NCBI GenBank assembly: GCA_946183095.1
Contig: CAMHBE010000055.1
Span: 1-9,588, forward strand
Length of the DNA stretch: 9,588 nucleotides
DNA from: an uncultured Clostridia bacterium
GTDB taxonomy: Bacteria > Bacillota > Clostridia > Oscillospirales > Ruminococcaceae
Direction of reading: 5' to 3'
The notes beneath the pieces were generated by a model, which saw nothing but the letters and a program-made list of their open reading frames with translations, was not told the DNA's origin and did no database searches. Each line of letters begins with the position of its first letter. The stretch's first letter is position 1. Positions 1 to 6,813 of the stretch are shown one piece after another. Position numbers and translations under genes: made by a program.

Positions 1-1228
1 GTATAAATACCTTACGGACACCCTTTATCTCCCGCATCTTGCGCAGAATCGAGAGATACTCGGTGTGATCGACTTTCATGTTCGGGCAGGGGGTGGGGGC
101 AAGGCACTTCTTTCCCTTGCACAGACCGCTTTTGAGCTGCTTTTCGCAGGACGGGCGGCGGAAATCCGCGGTGGGTCCACCAACATCATGTATGTAGCCT
201 TTGAAGTTCGGAGACATTGTGAGTTCCCTCGCTTCGTTCAGTACGGACTGCTCGCTCCTTGTCTGCACGCGCCTGCCCTGATGCAGCGCAATGGAACAGA
301 AGTTGCAGAAACCGAAACAGCCGCGGTTGTGGGTAATGGAGAATTCCACCTCGCGGATAGACGGAACGCCGCCCTCCTTTTCGTACATGGGGTGATATGC
401 CCGCATATACGGCAGCTCGTAGGCGTAGTCGAACTCCGACTGCGTAAGGCTGCGCTGCGGCGGGTTCTGCACCAGCATCATGTCACCGTGGCGCTGGACG
501 ATAGTACGACCATAGATCTCGTCCTGCTCGTCGTACTGCTTGCGGCAGGCTTTCGCGTAGGCTTTCTTGTTGTCGCGCACTATCTCGAAGCTGTCGCACT
601 GCACCGCGCCGACGGGGGTGTTTATGGGTTCGGTGAGGTAGCACGTTCCGCGGATATCGTGCATATCGCGGAGTTTGTCACCCGCCTTGAAACGGTTCCA
701 TATCTCGGTGACGGTAAGCTCTCCCATTCCGTACATCAGCAGGTCTGCACCGCTGTCAACGAGAATAGACTGCATCACAACGTCATCCCAGTAGTCATAG
801 TGCGCGAAACGTCGCAGAGACGCTTCAAGCCCGCCGATAGCTATTTCGGTATCGGGAAAAAGACGTTTCAGGTTACGGCAATATGTGATGACCGCGCGGT
901 CGGGACGTCTGCCGCCCTTGCCGCCCGCGCTGTACGCGTCGTCGTTGCGCTTTTTAAGTGCGACGGTGTAGTTCGATACCATGCTGTCGATGTTCCCGCC
1001 CGTGACCATGAAGGCGTATTTGGGAGTGCCGAGACGAGTGTAGTCCGCATCGGTCAAAGGCTGTGCGATCATACCCACCGAACAGCCGAAGCTTTCGAGC
1101 ATACGGGAGATTATAGCAATACCAAAAGACGGGTGATCGACGTATGCGTCACCCGTTATACAGATAAAATCGAGCTGTGATATCCCACGTTCTCTCAGAT
1201 CTTTCTGAGAAACCGGAAGAAAAGGCAT
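1..1228 (-). CDS. ygiQ: YgiQ family radical SAM protein, C-terminus beyond the window
   Basis: The minus-strand frame is open from ATG at 1228 to the left edge, giving 409 codons with no stop, so the gene is partial. The product starts MPFLPVSQKDLRERG and carries the family segments TGDAYVDHPSFG near residue 26, GGLEASLRRFAHYDYW near 133, and the radical SAM cluster motif C304-x3-C308-x2-C311 (GCFGFCNFCS), which would bind a [4Fe-4S] cluster and S-adenosylmethionine. YgiQ (UPF0313) proteins are usually about 600-700 residues, so roughly 60% is present. Their reaction is not established. The start is supported by an AGGAGGT ribosome binding site at 1236-1242. A long open frame on the opposite strand (65-1180) is only a shadow. 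The gene lies 212 bp downstream of the ACT gene on the same strand; I found no convincing promoter of its own. Confidence 0.93.
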   Translation of the reverse strand, partial: MPFLPVSQKDLRERGISQLDFICITGDAYVDHPSFGIAIISRMLESFGCSVGMIAQPLTDADYTRLGTPKYAFMVTGGNIDSMVSNYTVALKKRNDDAYSAGGKGGRRPDRAVITYCRNLKRLFPDTEIAIGGLEASLRRFAHYDYWDDVVMQSILVDSGADLLMYGMGELTVTEIWNRFKAGDKLRDMHDIRGTCYLTEPINTPVGAVQCDSFEIVRDNKKAYAKACRKQYDEQDEIYGRTIVQRHGDMMLVQNPPQRSLTQSEFDYAYELPYMRAYHPMYEKEGGVPSIREVEFSITHNRGCFGFCNFCSIALHQGRRVQTRSEQSVLNEARELTMSPNFKGYIHDVGGPTADFRRPSCEKQLKSGLCKGKKCLAPTPCPNMKVDHTEYLSILRKMREIKGVRKVFI

Positions 1229-1342
1229 GATATATACCTCCTGAAATCTGCTCCTTCTGAACGGTCGTGCAGACTTGCGGCGCTCGCCACCCTCGGGGCG
1301 GATAAAAAGCAAGACTGTAAGTTTAACATCTTAACGCTTTCG

Positions 1343-1365
1343 CTTCCTTTGTCGTACAAAGGAAG
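1343..1365. repeat. perfect 10-bp inverted repeat
   Basis: CTTCCTTTGT at 1343-1352 and its exact reverse complement ACAAAGGAAG at 1356-1365 flank a 3-nt centre (CGT). The stem is perfect. It sits between the ACT gene and ygiQ and lacks a T tract on either side, so it may be an RNA stem-loop or an operator rather than a terminator. Confidence 0.8.
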
Positions 1366-1378
1366 TAGGTCGGGAGTC

Positions 1379-1405
1379 TGAGGGGAGGACAAAGTCCTGC
1401 CCTCA
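1379..1405. repeat. interrupted inverted repeat, 11 paired bases
   Basis: TGAGGG at 1379-1384 and AGGAC at 1386-1390 pair with GTCCT at 1394-1398 and CCCTCA at 1400-1405, around an AAA loop and one symmetric G-G mismatch (1385/1399). It lies 13 bp from the other inverted repeat in the same spacer, about 36 bp past the stop codon of the ACT gene. It could stabilise the 3' end of the paaK-ACT transcript, but no U-run follows it in that direction. Confidence 0.75.
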
Positions 1406-1440
1406 TGCGCGTATGCGCCGGCTCAAGCGTAAGCGACCTC

Positions 1441-1875
1441 TTATATCTTGGCGATGTCTTCCTCGCTGAGCAGCTTGCAGCCCGCTTCGGTGAGCGCGGT
1501 AACTGCCTTGTCGTTGCTGTCAACACGCAGGATAAGGCAGGCTGTGCCCTGTTCGGGATTGAGGAACGCTGCGTACATATATTCGACGCTGATGTTGTCA
1601 TTATAAAGCGTTTTCATGATAGCCGCCATGCTGCCGGGCTTATCGTCGGCGATGACTGCGATAACGTTTGCCGAGGACGCGATGAAATCCCTCTCTTTGA
1701 GAGCCGCTACCGCCTTGTCGGTATCGTTCACGATGATGCGCATGATGCCGAAATCCTTTGTGTCGGCGATAGAAACGGCACGGATATTGATGCCTGCTTC
1801 CGCAAGAGCCTGGGTCACTGCGCAGAGACGACCGGGTCTGTTTTCAACGAATACTGATAACTGCTTGACTGTCAT
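1441..1875 (-). CDS. tandem ACT domain protein
   Basis: A 144-residue soluble protein made of two ACT domains. The first (about residues 1-68) has the typical opening QLSVFVENRPGRL, and the second (about 69-144) starts NVIAVIADDKPGSM; the NRPG and DKPG turns are where ACT domains usually bind small ligands such as amino acids. No catalytic domain is attached, so it is probably a ligand-sensing or regulatory protein of the COG4747 type. It starts 18 nt downstream of the paaK stop, with a GGGAGG ribosome binding site at about 1884-1889, so the two genes form an operon. Small ACT proteins next to paaK are common in anaerobes that convert aromatic amino acids through aryl-pyruvates. An amino-acid ligand is inferred, not shown. 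Confidence 0.9.
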   Translation of the reverse strand: MTVKQLSVFVENRPGRLCAVTQALAEAGINIRAVSIADTKDFGIMRIIVNDTDKAVAALKERDFIASSANVIAVIADDKPGSMAAIMKTLYNDNISVEYMYAAFLNPEQGTACLILRVDSNDKAVTALTEAGCKLLSEEDIAKI

Positions 1876-1893
1876 TGTATTTTCCTCCCTTTA

Positions 1894-3204
1894 TCACACA
1901 AGCTTGCGCTTGTCGATCACACGAACTGCTTTGCCCTCGGAGCGCGGTATGGACTTAGGCTCGACGAGGGATATTTTAGCTTTTATGCCGAGTATCTGCA
2001 CGATGTCGGCGCTGAGCTTCCTTTCAAGTGCGGAGACATCCCTGATAGTATCGCTGAACATATCGGGCGAGAGTTCCACCTTTATCTCGAACGTGTCGGA
2101 ATTGCCTACCCTGTCAACAACTATCTGATAGTTCGGTGTAGCGTTGAAATCTTTGAGCAGGACTGTCTCTATCTGCGACGGGAATACGTTCACGCCCTTG
2201 ATGATGAGCATATCGTCGCTTCTGCCCATGGGTTTGCTCATCTTCACGAGAGTTCTGCCGCAGGAGCACTTTCCGCGCGAGAGCACGCATATATCACGCG
2301 TTCTGTATCTGAGCAGCGGGAAAGCCTCCTTTGTGATGCTGGTGAACACGAGTTCTCCCTTGCTGCCATCGGGGAGCGTCTCACCCGTATCGGGGTCGAT
2401 TATCTCGGCGATGAAGTTATCCTCGTTTATGTGCATACCGTGCTGTTCCTCGCACTCGAACGCAACGCCGGGACCGCTCGTTTCGGTAAGTCCGTAGATA
2501 TCGTAAGCCTTGATGCCGAGGGACTCCTCTATCTGCTTGCGCATCTCCTCAGTCCACGGCTCCGCACCGAAGATACCCGCTTTCAGCTTGATATCGTCGG
2601 GGGTGTAGCCCATTTCGTGCAGCGTCTCGCCTATGTAGGCGGCATAAGACGGTGTGCAGCAAAGGATAGTCGCGCCGAGATCTATCATGAACTGTATCTG
2701 ACGCTCGGTATTGCCCGACGACATCGGGAGAGTGAGACATCCGACCTTGTGGGAACCGCCGTGCAGTCCCGCACCGCCTGTGAACAGTCCGTAGCCGTAT
2801 GCCACCTGACATATATCGTCCTTTGTGCCGCCGGCAGCGGTTATGGCTCTTGCAACGCAGTCCTCCCACATATCAACGTCGTTCTGCGTGTAGAACGCCA
2901 CCACGCGCTTTCCGGTAGTTCCGCTCGTGGACTGTATGCGAACGCACTCCGAAAGGGGCTTTGCAAGCAGACCGTAGGGGTACCCCTCACGCAGATCGGC
3001 TTTGCTCAGGAAAGGCAGCTTGTGCAGATCTTCGATGCCCTTGATGTCGTCCGGTGTAACGCCCTTTTCTTCCATTTTCTTCCGGTAATACGGAACGTTG
3101 TCCCAGACGTGCTTCACCTGCTTTACGAGCCTTTCGCTCTGCAGCGCACGCATCTCGTCACGATCCATACACTCGATCTTTTCATTCCAGTATCTTTTTG
3201 ACAT
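1894..3204 (-). CDS. paaK: phenylacetate-CoA ligase
   Basis: A 436-residue cytoplasmic adenylate-forming enzyme, the normal length for PaaK. It should convert an aryl-acetate, ATP and CoA to aryl-acetyl-CoA, AMP and diphosphate. The family motifs appear in order: phosphate-binding STSGTTGK at 92-99, GAEPW at 213-217, IYGLTETSGPG at 236-246, LRYRTRD at 298-304, CSCGRT at 313-318, the hinge GRSDDM at 327-332 followed by GVNVFPSQIE at 337-346, and the C-terminal RSEGKAVRV at 421-429 with the likely catalytic Lys425. The start is fixed by an AAGGAGGA ribosome binding site just upstream and by the family N-terminus (YWNEKIECMDRDEM). In anaerobes this family often serves phenylacetate or indoleacetate made by indolepyruvate ferredoxin oxidoreductase; no such genes are in the window, so the substrate is open. 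It has its own sigma-A-like promoter at 3272-3300. Confidence 0.94.
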   Translation of the reverse strand: MSKRYWNEKIECMDRDEMRALQSERLVKQVKHVWDNVPYYRKKMEEKGVTPDDIKGIEDLHKLPFLSKADLREGYPYGLLAKPLSECVRIQSTSGTTGKRVVAFYTQNDVDMWEDCVARAITAAGGTKDDICQVAYGYGLFTGGAGLHGGSHKVGCLTLPMSSGNTERQIQFMIDLGATILCCTPSYAAYIGETLHEMGYTPDDIKLKAGIFGAEPWTEEMRKQIEESLGIKAYDIYGLTETSGPGVAFECEEQHGMHINEDNFIAEIIDPDTGETLPDGSKGELVFTSITKEAFPLLRYRTRDICVLSRGKCSCGRTLVKMSKPMGRSDDMLIIKGVNVFPSQIETVLLKDFNATPNYQIVVDRVGNSDTFEIKVELSPDMFSDTIRDVSALERKLSADIVQILGIKAKISLVEPKSIPRSEGKAVRVIDKRKLV

Positions 3205-3271
3205 TTATGTGTCCTCCTTGTGAGTTGCCCTTCCCCACAGCATTGTTTTCATAAATATATTTAACGTAATG

Positions 3272-3300
3272 ATTATACCACAGTGTATCCCAAAAGTCAA
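3272..3300 (-). promoter_or_regulatory. sigma-A-like promoter of the paaK operon
   Basis: On the minus strand, a -35 box TTGACT (3300-3295) and a perfect -10 box TATAAT (3277-3272) are separated by exactly 17 nt. The -10 is about 68 bp upstream of the paaK start. This close match to consensus makes it the probable main promoter of paaK and the ACT gene. Confidence 0.85.
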
Positions 3301-3305
3301 GCAAA

Positions 3306-3314
3306 TTTGTGCAA
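3306..3314 (-). promoter_or_regulatory. putative operator TTGCACAAA upstream of the paaK promoter
   Basis: TTGCACAAA reads on the minus strand and ends 5 nt before the paaK -35 box, centred near -45. The same 9-mer sits at the same distance and orientation from the divergent chemoreceptor promoter. Its placement beside the -35 would suit an activator that contacts RNA polymerase, but a repressor is not excluded. The binding protein is unknown. Confidence 0.55.
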
Positions 3315-3399
3315 CATCACTATATTTTCACACTTATTCTACATTTTTACTTACCGTGCAGCCCTTCCGAAAAGTAAAATTGACGAATAAACGGGAAAA

Positions 3400-3427
3400 T
3401 TGCACAAAATCCGTGAAATTGCACAAA
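3400..3427 (+). promoter_or_regulatory. two direct copies of putative operator TTGCACAAA
   Basis: TTGCACAAA occurs at 3400-3408 and 3419-3427, starts 19 bp apart (near two helical turns), each preceded by a run of A. The second copy ends exactly 5 nt before the -35 box of the chemoreceptor promoter. A weaker relative, TTGACGAAT, lies at 3380-3388, about 20 bp further upstream. The spacing suggests cooperative binding on one face of the helix; this is inference. Confidence 0.55.
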
Positions 3428-3432
3428 TCATC

Positions 3433-3461
3433 TTGATTTATACTTTCTTTTATGTTATAAT
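3433..3461 (+). promoter_or_regulatory. sigma-A-like promoter of the chemoreceptor operon
   Basis: A -35 box TTGATT (3433-3438) and a perfect -10 box TATAAT (3456-3461) are separated by 17 nt. Transcription would start near 3468, giving a short leader of about 34 nt before the chemoreceptor ATG. The flagellar sigma-28 signature is absent, so the operon appears to use the housekeeping sigma factor. Confidence 0.85.
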
Positions 3462-3501
3462 AGCAATATATACTTATAAATAAATACCCGGGGAGGTATC
3501 T

Positions 3502-5454
3502 ATGAAAAATATATTCAAAAGACTCGGAACACAGATAATATTTCTGTCGGTCGTGGCTATCGCGCTCACCGCAGCAGCAATACTTATGATATCAGTCATG
3601 ATGTTCGGGCATTACAACGACGGTGTGCTCGTAAAGCGCGCACAGGTCAGCGTGAACATACTCCAGAACGAGGTGCAGGAACGCTCTTCCGTAATAAATT
3701 CGGATTTCATCAACTGGTCGGGGCAGTCGAGCTTCGTCAGCGCAATGACCTTCGGGCAGACCGCTTATTTTGAAAAGGAATGGCAGGCATTGAAGCATTA
3801 CGACGGTGACTTCTGCGCCCTTTCGTATTCCAACGGAAATCTTCTCTACAATTCGGAAAATTACCCGCTCACGACCCTCGACCTCGGCGCAGTCGCAAGA
3901 GGTGAGGCATCTTACAGCGGCGTAACGCTCCGCGACGGTGTGCTCTGCGTGATAAAAGCAGCTCAGGTCTCCGCAAACGGCGTTTCCTGCGGACTTATAA
4001 TCGGCTTCAGGCTGGATTCCGCCGACTGGCTGGACGGCATCAAGAAGCTCACAGAATGCGACCTCACCATATTCAACGGAAATACAAGATACTCCACAAC
4101 TATCGTTGACCCGTCTTCGGGACAGCGCGTGATCGGTACGGCAATGGCGTCGAACGTCGAGAGCACCGTCATTTCCGGTCAGCAGACATACACCGGAAAA
4201 GCCGATACCGCCGGCAGACCCTACTACGTCGCATACGCACCGATGAAGGATCTCGACGGCAAGACCGTCGGAGCGTATTTCGCGGGAGACGACGCTTCGG
4301 AAGCAAACGCACAGTTCGCGGGGATCATCATCATCTCCGTGATCGCAGCGGCGGCTGCTCTGCTGATAACAGCGTTCATCGTGTTCATATTCACCCGCAA
4401 AAAAGTTATCGAGCCGATAGGTCAGGTAACCGCTATCGCAGGAGAGATAAAGGCAGGACAGCTCGGAACGAGCAGCGTTACATACAAGTTCGCGGATAAC
4501 GAAGTCGGTCAGTTCGCCGAGGAACTTCGCAGCTCCAAACAGGCACTGAGCCTTTGCATAAGCGATATCGGCAATATAATGGACAAAATGGCGGGCGGCG
4601 ATTTCACCGAAAAGCCCTCTGTCGAATACCCCGGCGAGATGAACTCTATCGCGAACAACATCATACGCATAGAGCGCGAATTCGGTATAACCATGAGCCG
4701 TATGGAAATGTCCTCGAACGAGGTGCTCTCCGGCTCCGACCAGATGGCGGAAGGCTCGCAGTCGCTGGCTGACGGCACCACCAAACAGGCTGCCGCGATA
4801 CAGCAGATATCCGCCCGTATCTCGGACGTTTCCTCAAAGGTCGCCATGACCGCGCAGAACGCCGCAAAGCTCGGCGAGATCTCACGTCAGACCGAGGAGG
4901 AAGTCGGACATCAGGACAGCTCCATCACCAACATGGTGAGCGCTATGGACGAGATAAGCAGCACTTCCAACGAGATAGGCAAGATCATCAAGACTATCGA
5001 GGATATCTCATTCCAGACAAATATCCTTGCGCTGAACGCAGCTGTTGAGGCTGCAAGAGCAGGCGACGCCGGCAAGGGCTTCGCGGTCGTAGCCGACGAA
5101 GTAAGGAACCTCGCGAACAAGAGCGCAGAGGCTGCAAAGAGCACAACAAACCTTATCAACGCGGCTATACAGGCTGTCGAAAAGGGTTCGCGCATTGCCG
5201 GCGAGACTGCCGATTCCATGAAGAAGGTCAAGGAAAAGACCGCCGAGACCGCCGGACTTATCACGCTGATAGAGAACGCGAGCGAAGAGCAGACCGACGC
5301 TATTACACAGATAAATTCCGGTATAGAGCAGATATCACAGGTCGTTCAGATGAACTCCGCGACCGCCGAGGAGACTGCCGCGTCGTGTCAGGAACTCAGC
5401 GGACAGTCAAGGCTGCTGAAGGAGCAGGTGGCAAGATTCAAGATAGAGAGCTGA
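3502..5454 (+). CDS. methyl-accepting chemotaxis protein with extracellular Cache-like sensor
   Basis: A 650-residue membrane chemoreceptor. Transmembrane helix 1 is at about 11-35; an extracellular sensor of about 240 residues follows and ends with the Cache-like segment [20 protein letters not shown]. Helix 2 is at 274-297, then HAMP from Pro305, with a second HAMP-like segment near 345-395 ([10 protein letters not shown]). The cytoplasmic coiled-coil hairpin has its conserved tip at about 500-538 ([20 protein letters not shown]), with Glu516 in the CheA/CheW-contact region. It ends KIES, without a CheR-binding pentapeptide. The ligand is unknown. The start has a GGGGAGGT ribosome binding site at 3490-3497. 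It is the first gene of a four-gene operon; the next begins 16 nt downstream. No cheA, cheW or flagellar genes are in the window, so its output may be an array encoded elsewhere or, more speculatively, the channel encoded next to it. Confidence 0.95.
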   Translation: MKNIFKRLGTQIIFLSVVAIALTAAAILMISVMMFGHYNDGVLVKRAQVSVNILQNEVQERSSVINSDFINWSGQSSFVSAMTFGQTAYFEKEWQALKHYDGDFCALSYSNGNLLYNSENYPLTTLDLGAVARGEASYSGVTLRDGVLCVIKAAQVSANGVSCGLIIGFRLDSADWLDGIKKLTECDLTIFNGNTRYSTTIVDPSSGQRVIGTAMASNVESTVISGQQTYTGKADTAGRPYYVAYAPMKDLDGKTVGAYFAGDDASEANAQFAGIIIISVIAAAAALLITAFIVFIFTRKKVIEPIGQVTAIAGEIKAGQLGTSSVTYKFADNEVGQFAEELRSSKQALSLCISDIGNIMDKMAGGDFTEKPSVEYPGEMNSIANNIIRIEREFGITMSRMEMSSNEVLSGSDQMAEGSQSLADGTTKQAAAIQQISARISDVSSKVAMTAQNAAKLGEISRQTEEEVGHQDSSITNMVSAMDEISSTSNEIGKIIKTIEDISFQTNILALNAAVEAARAGDAGKGFAVVADEVRNLANKSAEAAKSTTNLINAAIQAVEKGSRIAGETADSMKKVKEKTAETAGLITLIENASEEQTDAITQINSGIEQISQVVQMNSATAEETAASCQELSGQSRLLKEQVARFKIES

Positions 5455-5470
5455 CAGGGGAAGTGTCGAT

Positions 5471-6208
5471 ATGGGTGCGATTTTCAGCAATTTTTTCGGA
5501 TTTGATATACTGATCTTCATTGCCGCGCTGTTCAACGGCTTCATCTATTATATTGTCAGAAAGACATCCGAAAAGCTGCGCTCGATGATGACCCACAAGA
5601 TATATGTGCCGCATTTCAGAGTCTCCCGCAAGGAGACCGACGATGAAGTCGCGGCTCTGCGCGAGGAAGAGGTCCTCGAAATGCGCGACAGGTCGGGGCG
5701 CTACTACTCCCTGTTCATCAACATCACGGCGATATTCCCGCTTCTCGGCATTCTCGGCACAGTCGTGTCGCTCCTCGGACTGGTTTCGGATATGTCGAAC
5801 GTTACGGGCAATTTCTACGGTGCGCTCACCTCGACTTTCTGGGGACTTATCTTCGCGATAATCTTCAAGTTCCTCGACGGAATGATAGCGCCGCAGATAG
5901 AGACGAACGAAAAGAGCGTGCAGCTCTACCTTGACCGCTACTCACAGGCGGAACGAAGGGAAAACGGGGATATCTCCCCCGAAACACAGCTCCCGGCGGC
6001 TGACGATGCGGAACCTGCGGAAGATACCGAAACAGACACAATACCCGAACACACCGAATACAAGGCAAACGACGCGGTATTCCTCAAAAAGCCCGCAGAA
6101 GAACCGCAAAAGTCCGGCAATGAAACTAAAAATGCAGATGCTATAGTCGTTCCCGACGAGCACGTTCAGATACTGACCTCTCCGTTCAGCGGCGGTGACA
6201 GCGAATGA
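5471..6208 (+). CDS. MotA/TolQ/ExbB-like proton channel protein
   Basis: A 245-residue membrane protein. Predicted helices are at about 9-29, 80-107 and 116-139. The second and third carry the family signature: FPLLGILGTVVSLLGL at 89-104 (Pro90, Gly96, Thr97) and a Thr/Ser-rich third helix beginning GALTSTFWGLIFAI at 117-130. Between helices 1 and 2 is a short charged cytoplasmic loop (30-79). The C-terminal ~85 residues are acidic, low-complexity and probably disordered in the cytoplasm, unlike short ExbB proteins. In this family five subunits surround two bitopic partners and conduct protons; partners of that type are encoded directly downstream, the first overlapping by ATGA. It starts 16 nt after the chemoreceptor stop with a moderate AGGGGAAG ribosome binding site. 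Its length and partners argue against flagellar MotA. Confidence 0.88.
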   Translation: MGAIFSNFFGFDILIFIAALFNGFIYYIVRKTSEKLRSMMTHKIYVPHFRVSRKETDDEVAALREEEVLEMRDRSGRYYSLFINITAIFPLLGILGTVVSLLGLVSDMSNVTGNFYGALTSTFWGLIFAIIFKFLDGMIAPQIETNEKSVQLYLDRYSQAERRENGDISPETQLPAADDAEPAEDTETDTIPEHTEYKANDAVFLKKPAEEPQKSGNETKNADAIVVPDEHVQILTSPFSGGDSE

Positions 6209-6795
6209 GAAACAAGGGCATAATCATAGAACTCACGGCGCTGCTCGACGTTATCCTGATAATGCTGTTCTGGGTAATGCTCAACATGGACAGGGAAACG
6301 GAGAAGATAAAGACCGATGCCGCGGAGAAGGCTGCCGAATATGAGCAGAGCGCGGCGGTCATGGCGGAACAGCTCGACGAAGCGCGGGAGCAGTACGACG
6401 AGATGCAGGAACGCTATCTTGATGTGCAGTCGCGGTTCGAGCAGTACATAGAAGAAAACTCCGATGCCAACGCAGCAGCCGCCATAAAAGCAGTAGAGGA
6501 ACTTGCGCAGGGCAACGCCTTCACGATAAGCCTGACGAACGGCGAATACCTTATCTGCCGTGACAGCGATATCCTCGCACGCGCTCCCATCGGTGAAACT
6601 TCCTCTGACATTTCGGGGAGCGTGATAGCCGCGCTGAACAAAGCGGGTTATGAAAATGACGATGTCATCACCTGCGTGTTCGTGTACGGCAAAGCCTCCC
6701 GCATAAACGACATAAACCGTATGCGCGCCGCAGAGGAAAAGATCAGCAAGTTATATGACAATTTCTATTGTTCATATATAAAAGTTCCGTATTGA
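6205..6795 (+). CDS. ExbD/TolR-like bitopic channel partner with coiled coil
   Basis: A 196-residue protein with a very short cytoplasmic N-terminus, one membrane helix (about 5-27), an Ala/Glu-rich coiled coil (about 30-85) and an extracytoplasmic alpha/beta domain (about 103-196). The helix reads IIIELTALLDVILIMLFWVM; Asp15 matches the proton-carrying Asp of ExbD, TolR and MotB. The C-terminal region (FTISLTNGEYLICRD, then VITCVFVYGKASRINDI) fits the strand-helix-strand order of ExbD-like domains but is divergent. I see no OmpA-type peptidoglycan-binding motif, so it is not MotB. Its ATG overlaps the upstream stop as ATGA, which suggests translational coupling with the channel gene and defined stoichiometry. 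Assignment rests on the helix, size and context. Confidence 0.75.
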   Translation: MRNKGIIIELTALLDVILIMLFWVMLNMDRETEKIKTDAAEKAAEYEQSAAVMAEQLDEAREQYDEMQERYLDVQSRFEQYIEENSDANAAAAIKAVEELAQGNAFTISLTNGEYLICRDSDILARAPIGETSSDISGSVIAALNKAGYENDDVITCVFVYGKASRINDINRMRAAEEKISKLYDNFYCSYIKVPY

Positions 6796-6813
6796 TGCAA
6801 AAGGAGAATTACC

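Larger units (their letters stand above)
1229..1440. other. non-coding spacer with clustered inverted repeats
   Basis: This 212-bp spacer separates the ACT gene from ygiQ. Frames crossing it are short, lack good ribosome binding sites and resemble no protein I know. It holds two strong inverted repeats (listed separately) and a smaller GCGC-GTAT-GCGC palindrome at 1407-1418. On the minus strand, no run of T follows either hairpin, so a classical intrinsic terminator for the paaK-ACT operon is not evident. It could be a processed 3' UTR, a transcribed structured leader of ygiQ, or an intergenic repeat element. Confidence 0.6.

Noticed and set aside
65..1180. Plus-strand open frame of 371 codons
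   Set aside because: It lies wholly opposite the clear YgiQ coding frame, has no ribosome binding site and resembles no known protein.
1195..1601. Minus-strand small frames across the ACT-ygiQ spacer
   Set aside because: They overlap the real ACT or ygiQ genes in other frames, span the hairpins and show no protein-like pattern.
2431..3201. Plus-strand open frame of 256 codons
   Set aside because: It is antisense to paaK, whose motifs are complete on the minus strand; a shadow of GC-rich codons.
3413..3428. CRP-type site (GTGA-N6-TCAC) upstream of the chemoreceptor
   Set aside because: The half-sites GTGA and GCAC are separated by 4 nt, not 6, and the second half differs, so the known CRP/FNR consensus is not met.
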